DNA of 64,000 nt from Acanthornis magna (taxonomy: Eukaryota > Chordata > Aves > Passeriformes > Acanthizidae), in assembly GCA_036785705.1 (NCBI GenBank), contig JAWUZG010000159.1, positions 3,100,001 to 3,164,000 of the forward strand. Reading direction: 5' to 3'. Of this stretch, positions 37,500 to 47,400 are shown in pieces. Every line of letters starts with the position of its first letter. Position 1 is the first letter of the stretch. The translations under genes and the position numbers were made by a program. The notes below the pieces were generated by a model. It was given only the letters and a program-made list of their open reading frames with translations. It was not told the origin of the DNA and made no database searches.

Positions 37500-38342
37500 T
37501 TACAGAACAACCGAAGAGAAGCATTGCATAGATCTGTACCTCACATCTTCCCACACCCAGCAAACAGCAAGAAGTTCAAGTTTTGCACAGTACATTACAA
37601 AAGGAATCACTTTTAAACAACACAAATAAAAAAACGAAGTGTCACCACGGTGTAAACCCTGCAATGAGTGAGGCAGTGAGTGTACAGTGCTCGGCAGCTC
37701 CGGGGATGGCTGCCCGTAGTGTACTGATGGATTTGCTAAACAAAACTCCTCTCCCAGTAAGAGGAACTTGCATAACGAGAGGAGCTGCTCCTGAACAGTG
37801 ATTCTGTGTGTCACAGGAAGGAGGAGGACACTGCCAGGGCTGTCTGCTTTGCATGCGGCAGTTCAAGGGCCAGCTGAGCCCTTTGCAACGCAGACTGCAG
37901 GACAGCAGTGCTCCTCCCAGGCTTGGGAAGTCCCAACAGAAGTTTTGCTACAGTTGGCTTTACAATTGAGATATTCAATACAGTTGGCCCAGATCCTCTG
38001 GTGGTTTAAACCCCACATGCTCCATTGGAGTTACCAGTGATTATTTCCACGAGTGGAGAACGTGGTCCTGGCTTGTCACAGACACAGAATAAAGCTACAG
38101 TAGCCCTTTCTTTAAATAAAATTAAATAACTGCATGTGGCACCAGCGCACAACTTTCAATGTGCTTCTGCCATTAAGAAAATAGCAAAGCACACTGGTGG
38201 TTAATTAAATTATTTATCTTCAACTTAAAAAAAAAAAGATTTAAAAAATATTACTGTTGATTAAAAAAACCCCTTGGGAGACTGCATAACATCTTCTCAT
38301 CATATTTCTGAGGCTGAGAAAGTCACTTGCACGTGGACAGCA
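37500..38342 (-). other. SLCO4A1: SLCO4A1 3' UTR (extent uncertain)
   Basis: This sequence follows the TAG stop at 38345-38343 with no other feature. Reading on the minus strand I see no canonical AATAAA or ATTAAA between the stop and about 36.7 kb, only weaker A-rich variants such as GATAAA near 38214. The first AATAAA is inside the CR1 copy near 36684 and the next near 35511. The 3' UTR therefore either uses a variant signal or runs 1.6-2.8 kb. The left edge given is nominal. Confidence 0.35.
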
Positions 38343-38492
38343 CTATATATCCTCTTCAGCTGGCAGTGAAGGCTTGTGCTCCTGGAGGTCACTGGTGCCA
38401 TTTTCGGATGCATCCGAGCTGCCTGGGGCTGACTCCGGAGGTGGGGGTTTGTAGAGTAAACAGGCGACTATAAAGAAGGTTGTCCCGAGCAC
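38343..38492 (-). CDS. SLCO4A1: SLCO4A1 last coding exon (TM12 end and C-tail)
   Basis: Residues 683-731. Acceptor GCTGCAG precedes GTGCTCGGG, phase 0. It encodes the second half of TM12 ([16 protein letters not shown]) and a cytoplasmic tail rich in Pro, Ser and Glu that ends E-E-D-I before TAG. The TM12 part aligns well with human OATP4A1. The tail does not, which is typical for this family. Confidence 0.93.
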   Translation of the reverse strand: MLGTTFFIVACLLYKPPPPESAPGSSDASENGTSDLQEHKPSLPAEEDI

Positions 38493-41400
38493 CTGCAGCC
38501 ATGGAGACACCTCATTACTCTCTGCTCTCCCCCAAAACATTGCCTGCCCCCCATCTGCAATGAGATTTGCTGACCAAGCTTTCGGGAGGAGGGGATGTTG
38601 GCCAGCCTGGGAAGCAGAGCCACACACGGAGCCAGAGAGGGTAAAAATCTGAATTTAGCCAGCCCCACAGCAATGGGAATTTGGAAAAGTTCAGCCCCAC
38701 ACAGACACCTAGTGCACAGGGCTGCGTGAGCCAACAGTGCCTCAGCCTTCTGCTGGAAGGTTTTTGAAAACCTCTTTATCACAGCAACTGCTAAACGCTA
38801 CTATCTAGGGCAAGTGCTTGTTTGGGAGCAGTTAAAATGATGGTTTTCTGCTAATAAATAAAACCCACAGCTCGAAGCTCTCTTATTTTCTAGCAGTGGC
38901 TGGGGAATGGTTATTTACAGGCTCCTCACAATGCCATCCCTCACTCTCACTGACACACCGCACTTATATATTTTACTCCATTTCTAGCAAAAATCACTTT
39001 GGTTACTGTTGGAGGAGGCATTTCATATGGTGCAATAGAAGCTGTAAGCCTAGAAAATAATGGGAATTTAACAGAATGATGGTGTCTGGAGCACCATTAC
39101 CTGATGAGAAGCAAACGGGGCTTTTGCCTTCCCTGAGAAATTTCTTGTGTGAAAACTTAATTCAGTCTGGGGGTGGGCCGGATCAGGACGATCTAATTTT
39201 GTACAATTCTTTCCCAGAGCCAAACACTGTGTCCTAAAAGTCTGGCTGCTTTATCAGGGAGTGGATAAATCCCTGACAAGCAGCAGCATCACCTTGTAGA
39301 CCAGTCCAGCGATGAGGGTGTATCGGCTCATGGCTGAGTTCTGGTAAACGTAGCAAGAGCCCTGCTCGCCACACTGGTCCTGCCAGAGCAGGCAGGATTT
39401 ATCAATCATGGACCCAAAGGCGATGGGGCCAGGGATGCCTCCTGTGGGAAGAGAGAGGGGACCTTCAGTCTGGGCAGCACCCACAGCAGAAAAACACCGA
39501 GCTCTGCTGATACTGTTGTTAAGAAAACTCATCCTGCAGCAGCCAGACCCACAAGATACCAAAAATACACTGAATTTCAAGATCTGAGCAGGTCTTTTGG
39601 CCATCCTGATCTACACGTGGCACAAGAGCCAAAAGACACAGAGGAGCTTCAACACCTCTGCTCCTGCTCCTTAAAACAAGGACACATGGCCAGGACATCG
39701 AGCCTCTGTCACCTGTGGTGTGTTACAGAGCCCTCCATTCAGTCTGCACATCTCATGCGAAGGGAATTAGGTTTTCCTGGATGATAGCAAACAAAAGAAA
39801 GCCTCCTCCTTTCAGCAGTGTGTGTCCTACTCTCTTCTTTTCCAACCCAGTGTGTTTTTTTCTCTTGGCACAGGCCTCACAAAACCACCAGACCCTTCTG
39901 GTGGGCAAATTCCCTCTGCTCCATACCTAATGTTCGCACCACAATCCACTGGATCCCGAGTGCAAAGGACCTTTGTCTGTCAGAGACACACCTGGGGGAA
40001 GAAAAAAAGGGCTTTGTTTCAAAATGCTGCCAGGCTGCACCTCCCAACCCCAAGTCCTCGAGTCCAGCACACCTGGGACCTCCATTCCCTCTGGAGATTC
40101 AGGATCAGCCCAGTGCAACGTCCCCCTGACATTGCTGTAAATACGTGTATCCTCTATTTACACAGAGGATAAACCTTCCAGTGCTGAAATTTGCTTTTCC
40201 AGCTACACTGGGATGGGAATTCATCCTGATTTCTGCAGGCTGCCCCTATCTAGGTGGCTCCCATCACCTTGACCCAGCAGGATAAAGCAGAGAGGAGGAT
40301 GTTGGGGCTCCTTGCAGTGCTTACCTCAGAGTGGCGGTCAGGGCAGGAATGCTGCTCAGGAAGGTGAAGAGGATGACCACGAACATGATGCACAGGAGCA
40401 AAGGCCTTTTTGCACAGGAGGAGGTGCATTTCCCTGCCTCTGCACTGCCAGGGAGGGCTCTGTTAACACAGCTACACTCGTGATAGACCTGGGAGAGAAA
40501 GGCTGGTGGGGGCTCTGCTGAGGGGAGCACGGTGACAGTCAAAGCTTTAAAAATAAGAAATTCAGGGAGGGCAGAAAGCAGCTGGTTACACTCCCAGAAT
40601 GAAGAGGAAATCAAGCTGCATTCTTGACACCTGTTTCAAAACAGGTCCATTAAGAGAAATTAACTTTTCCAGAATGCTTTCCAGAATGCTGAATATCATC
40701 TCTACCCTCCTAAGCATTTGCCTGGCTCTAAGAGCAACACGCTGGAAGGATGAGGAGGTGCATCATGCTCATTCAAGACCCAAAATGACCGCTAGGACAG
40801 GAATCAGGTGCTTACCAAGCTCCCTGCCTGCCTGGGTGATTTTCCACAGATTTCAGCAGAGTTTGACCCAGAATGAGGCAAAGATGATTGGATACAATGA
40901 GAGAAGCAAAGCAGGGTGACCTCAGGGTACCTTCCGCCTTCATCCCACGTGGTACCTGAGAGCATCCACCCTGGCCTGGCTGATTTTACCCTGATTTGCA
41001 GCACAGCTCAACCCTTTCGCAGAGCCAACCCAATCACTGCAAAGATGTGCCACCATCCACAGTGCTCTCAGACCTACCTTCTTGCCATTCTTGAGGTTTT
41101 CAGACACATATTTGCAGCCAGCGTGGCAGGGGGAGTAATACATGATGCCATCAGTGCCACAGACGGGACTGTAGGTCTCCTGCAAGCAGCCACACTGGGC
41201 ATTGCAGGTTGCCGTCAGGTTGAGGTGCCCACCTGGCAAAGCACTGGGGGAAACACAGGAGCAGTCAGTGAGCAGCAGCTGACAGGAGGAAATGGGGAGA
41301 GGAAGGGACAGGGGGAGTTGTGATGGATCCCCAAGGAGCATAAAGCCAGGCTTGGAAAGGGTTTCACCCCAGCAAATTTAAGCTGTGCCCCAGAGCTGTC

Positions 41401-44400
41401 TCTTTCCCACAGCTACCACGGGAGTTTAAGTGACCAGCTCTTCGGGTGACACTTCCATTTGGAGAGGAAATTCCCACTTTTGGCCCAGTTTATCCCACTG
41501 GATAGCGACTGGGGACACTGCAAAGGCAACTGAAGAGTGGAGTATCTCACATTCTGGTGGACATCCCTCCCTTGCTAACCAGGGAGTCTCTTCCATAAAC
41601 TCCATCCAGCTGCAAAACTTGGGATATTTATTTTCCTGGTCCCACCTTAAATATCTGCCTGTAGGACTGACTAGACATCAACTTTCATGCCCAAAACATC
41701 ACACATGACTGCCACCAGCACTGTGTGCTTGGAGTAATCCTTCTGCTCTGAGCAGGGCCCTGCAGGACAGACAGACAGACAGACAGACAGGGTGATTGTT
41801 GTTACCTTCCATCGTACATCTGGGTCACTCCTGCCATGGGCATGTTAGGGCAGTGGATAAAAAAAATAAATATGGCCAGCAGACTTGACACCGTGCAAAG
41901 CAAACACAACTTGATGATTCCTGAACAGCGCAGTTTAAATTTATTCACAAGGAATCCTCCCAGGAATGTGCCTCCCCCTCCAGCTGGCACGACCAGATAA
42001 CCTGAAAAAGAAGGGGAAAAAAACCCACAAGTGAGTTTAGAAATGCCAGCAAGGAATTTGCAGGTTTGAATACATTAATTGCAGCGTGTTTTGCATATAA
42101 ATGTCCCCTTGTTTTCTGTGTGGCTTCTTGGTGGGAGTTCAGTGGATGCTGCTATAGTTTAGTCAGTGTTTCCTGGTACTGCACTAGGAGGAACTACAAT
42201 TATTTTGCCTTCCTCTAGAGGGTAACAGATGGCTACAGAAGTGACACATTTCCTCCTGATGTCAGTAGACGCAGCTCTGGAAATGCACTGGGTGTAGGTG
42301 TGCCGATAGGAAGTGATCCTATCTAACAGCTGAAGAGAATAACCAGTCCATAAATAAACTGCAAAGCATTTGTCTCCACTCTAAATGAGCTAAAAGTGCT
42401 CTTCAGTTTGTTGGCAAAATGGGAAAACACTGCAAAAACATGGTTTCCTTACCAAAAAAGGTGGCAGCTTCAGAGGCACTTAAACTAAACTGAGACTCCA
42501 GGAATTTGGGTCCAAACGTGGACATCCCAGCGATCAGGGTAGCCTCGGTTGCTCCTGCTAAGCACAGGAAGATGAAGGTGGGGTTCTTCAGAAGCAGCAG
42601 CACTGATCTGGGAAGGACAAATACATTGGAATTGAATCACTGTGGCACATTTTGATTTCTGGTCCGTGCTTATCTTTAAATCAGAAGGATCACATGTAAG
42701 ATGAGGCAGCATCCCGTCATCCTGCAACTCTTTGAAAGAAAAAATAACAAAAGGGAGCTGACTGGAGTTTGAAAGAGCTTTTCCAGTCAGTGACAAAAAG
42801 AGTGTATGTGTGTGATATAATTCACACTACTAAGGGCACCCACAACTTCTACATGGATGATTTCAGCAGTAATTTTCCAACATTTGGGGTCAGGCTGAGT
42901 ATTTCCTCCTCCTAAATGAGGCAATACTGAAAGGACATTACTCCTCACCAAATCTCAACCATTTCAAGGTTTTATTAGTCCCTGTTGGCAGATATCTTGG
43001 GAGTCCTGACTCAGCCAAGGGCAAAGTTGTGCTACATCCTCACCTACACACATTACTCGTGCACCCACACTCTCAGAACAACAACAACCTCTGATAACCA
43101 TGATTGTTTTGTAACTCAGGGGAAATACCAAGCAAGCCTTTCTACATGGAGGAAACACCCCCAAGACACCTGAAAAACAGAAAGGAATCTTTCTACCACA
43201 ATCTAAGCACAGTTTTACTTGAAGCTTAACGTATAAATTGAATAACTACATTTTATTTCGACCCACCGGGATTTAGTAGAGAGCCACAGATATGCCTGAA
43301 AAATTGCCATGTGTCATTTGTATGCAGATCCAGCAACAATTCCATCTCTGAGATGCAGAAAGGCCCTCGGGCACAGGGAATGGTCTCAATTATCTCTCAC
43401 TATCTCGGATATCGGACCAAGAGGACTGACACTGCTTTGCAAGGGACGTTTTGTAATGAGCTTCACATTCTGCCCCATGATTTTCCCTGAGCCAAGCCCA
43501 GAGCAGTGCCATGGGTTATCCTGCTCCTGGGATGGGCACAAATCCTGCAACAGGGATGCCCAGGGATGCTCAGTGAGCAGAAAGGCACAGTCACCACCTC
43601 CTGCTCTGGTAGAAATGTGAGATCAGAGAGAACCTGCTGTAGTGCAAGCGAGCGAGAGACGTGCTGAGGCTCAGAGTCAGATTTATGCAACCTCACTCAC
43701 ATGAAGCAGAGAATTTCATTACATCAAAAGAACAAAGCAGCTGAAAGACAGAAATACCACACATTCCTACACTTTGATTACCGGGGGCTTTACACTGCCT
43801 AGCTCTTGGGATTAGTTTAATGTACTATTTTATTTTCCAGATCTTTTCAACTGTGCCTTATTTGGAAGCACGAAGCCTTATCTTTAAATGAAAACACACT
43901 TGTCGACCTTGTGGCTGAGGCAGAAAAAGGACAGTGCCTTCACCGTTTTACAGAGAAGAGTTGCTCCCCGGCACTAGTGTGACTTTGTGCCCTTTGCCCA
44001 AAGGTTACAGGCTGGACTTGCAATTAGGAAAATGCAAAGGAACTCCTTTCAGCCCGAAGGATAAGGATTTACTCGCCTAATTTAATCTGTCTGAAGACAG
44101 AAGATGTAGTTGTGAGGAGCTATGGCACATAAAACCTTAACAAAGTCACCACAGACATTTTCATTGCATCAACAGGATTCTAAACATACCCAGAAATCAC
44201 CTAACTCTTGACAAGCCCTGCTAGTGCTCAGTTCTTGCAGCCAGAGGGATTTCAGGAGGCCCAGCACTGCACAGGGAGGAATCCCAAAATCACCTAAAAA
44301 AGCTGACCCTCCACCTGCTGAAGATCAGGGCTCGCCAGGCCAGGGAGGGATCCTCACAAATTCCACCCTGCAGCTTGCTGGGAGAAAGCCTCCTCTCCTG

Positions 44401-47400
44401 GTACAGCTCTACATGCCCTCCCTCTGAGCCCCTCTACACTGACAGGAGAGGTTATTCCATGAGAGCAATCATATGGAACCAGAGAAAGGAAAACGCTATT
44501 TTATCAGGCCTTTTCAACCCGAGAGTTAAGACAGAAGTCTCTCCAGGGCAGAGGATTAAGCTGTATGGGCTGCATTCCTGCAAGCTCCTGCTCCTAGGCA
44601 GCACTGTGAATACAGCAATTCATTAACCTCACTCAGAAGGGACCTGATGGCATGGAACAGTATTTTATTTTTTTATTCACTATTTCTCTGTGAGGCTGTT
44701 ACCATCCATACTAAGAGAAAATGGGTACCACACGATTCCTCACTGCCACAAAAGGAACAGTGAGTGTCCTTTGGCCTCACCCTCCAGCCTGGTCCACGTG
44801 TCCCCAGGAGCTGCCTGCACAGATGTGATCTCCTCTTTCATGCAAGCTTCCAGAAGAGCAAGCCTTGAAGGCACTTCCCTTTCACTAATCAAAACCAGGG
44901 ACCACAAAAGTCTGTTGGGTTTTTGCTTTCAAACGAAAACCACACCAAGGTCTGGACTGGTCTGAATTGTCTGATAAAAGTTCCCACCTTTGGGTATTTG
45001 TTATTCAGGAACAAGGTGTGAAAGAAGATGCTCCTGGAGGAGGATTGTCTCTGTTCCTGCTGTCAGAGAGCAGAAACAGTGGGAGCTTTGTTCCGGACAG
45101 GCAAGAAAAGCATCAACCACTGAATCCCTGTTTGTGCTGGTTTTAGTCACAACTTTATCGTTATTTAAATGCAGGTTTTGAATTCAATTTCCGTGCTGAG
45201 AACAAGCCATGACCTCGGAAAATGGCACCCAGTCAAGAATGCCATTTAATAACAGCATTGAAATCTGTTCAATGTAATATTCTTCATAAAACTGTCTTAA
45301 CCCCCGGTAAACTTCCTACGAAGTCTCCAAGAATTGCAGACCAGTGTGAGCTGCTGTGTTAACACAACACAGCTCGACTGGGGCTGAAAATTCCTGTTCT
45401 GAGCACCTGCTGCCATCCTCCTCTGCCAGCACAACAGAGACGACAAGTACAGCTCAGAAGTAATTGCTGGCAGCAGCCTGGGGTTTAGCAACTCTGTTTG
45501 CCTTTGCAGGGAGCAGCCGTCACACATGGATAAAATCTCCTCCCTAAAAACGGTCCTGGGAGAAAGAATAATAAAAAAAAAGGAAGATCACCTTATTGAC
45601 TGCAAGCTCCAAAAGGAATCGATACCCAGGTATTGCAACATCCGGAGCCTCCACGCCAGCTAACCCCAAGCAGAAAATAAAGCAGCACCTCTCCCCCTGC
45701 CCTGCATTCAAATACAACTCAACACGATTAAAAAAAAAATCCTAAAATATTTCAAAAATCCGTAACAAAAATCTGTGGTTAAAAGAACACGTTTTTATTT
45801 TGGTCACTGCTTTGTTTCCACCACAGCGCCGAGCAGCAGCTCAGGATTAAGGAAGTTGCTGTGTCACTGCCTTGCCAGAGAGATAAGAAGTAGTAACACA
45901 TAAAAGGTGGCTGGAAGGCAAAAGAAAAAAGAAGGAAACTCAGAATAAAAGCGAAAGGGAACTGAAAGTTACAGTGTGGTATATCTTGTTCCCTGGCTTT
46001 GGAATGGAGCTGCGAGAATCAGAGGGCCTGTTTCATCTCGTTTCTCATTAAAAATCACAAAACAGGGATCTAACGCAAGTAAAAATAGAGGAAAGGAGAA
46101 AGCCCCGAGGAGCTGGGGAGGAGGAGCCACTGGATAACACAGAATTGGGCCAGGTGAGGCCAGGCAGAAGCAGACAGGCAGAAATAATGCTGCTGGGGAG
46201 AGGCAGTGAGCTGGCAGTGCCTGGGCATCTCCCGCCACCTAAAGCTTGGCACCAAGCCACTCTCAGCGAAACTCAGCATGGGGCACAGCACTGCAGGTGC
46301 ACAAGAGCTGCTGAAAACCCAGATGGGACCAGCCACTTGTCCCCTGCTCCCCCATGTGATCCCCAGCACCAGCTCCAGTCCAGCCTCTTTGCCAAGGGCT
46401 CCCAGACCCTGACAGGACCTTTGCCACCTCCTCTGCAACGAAGTGCCATTGCTTGAGGATGGGCAAAAGCTTTGAGCTGGCAGGGCTGAAAGGAAGCTCA
46501 GCTTGGGCTCATTACTCTCTCCCCTCTGGAGAGGGATCCCTAACCTCTGCACGGGTCGGGTTTCTCACCGAGGCAGATCTTTCACCGTTTTCCCAAAGTC
46601 TGGATCCGACGCTTTTTTGTGGCTCCCATCCTTGAGCTGATGAGCCTCTGACACCCTCATCACGATGTAGCGCTGGGACCCTGCAAACGAGAGGCAAACG
46701 GGAACAAGGAGCATGTCAGACACGGGATGTGGATGCTGCTGAAGCAGTGGGAATGCAACTTTGCCGGGAAAATGCAATATGACATCCTCCCTCCACCAAG
46801 AGCTGCAAGGGAGATGCAGCAACAGGGGCAGGTGGAAAGCCAAGGGGATGAAATCCATGAAGGAGTTACAACTTTAGGCAGTCCCAGCCCCAATTCCCGA
46901 GCCGTGGTGGGGTGCTGTACCTGGGAGGCGCTGGGGGTAGCCCAGGATGGGGATGGAGATGAGCAGGGAGGCAGCCCCAGCCCCGAGGAAGCCGATCCAC
47001 CATGCCCCCACCCACAGTGTGTTCTCAGGGGTGATGTCGATCCTGCAAGAAGCGAGACCAGAAGGACACAAGGGAGAGAGGTGATGGTTGGGGACGGAGC
47101 AGGGCAGCTCTGGGAGCCTCTCGGTGAGGCTGGCAGGGGCCGGGGGACACGGGGTGGGTGACAGCGAAGGAAACGGAGTGATCTGATGGGGATGCCATGT
47201 CCTCCATCCCTCCTGCCCCAGTACAGCTCTGCCTTACCAGAGCACAACACTTAACAAGCCCATGAATGCACATGGTTTAATTCTCATTTAACCTCAGGCT
47301 CACACATTCACTTTTCCCTTTTTCAATTGTTCTACTAGGGTTGCCAAGATCCTTGTTCCACCCCAAAAACACCCTTTGCAAGGTGGAATAATCAATTTCT

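Larger units (their letters stand above)
10646..37500. other. Intergenic region between NTSR1 and the SLCO4A1 3' end
   Basis: About 27 kb with no open frame that I can assign to a protein family and no convincing chain of exons. Short frames here lack family motifs, and most begin at non-ATG codons. The region holds CR1 fragments (17.1, 20.4, 33.0 and 36.6 kb), a T/G low-complexity tract (14.4 kb), a tandem duplication (23.85 kb), an LTR (34.6 kb), a (TA)n tract (36.4 kb), a CTCF-like motif (35.1 kb) and an AT-rich homeodomain-site cluster (31.9 kb). Unannotated lncRNA exons or enhancers could be present but cannot be recognised from one sequence. Confidence 0.6.
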
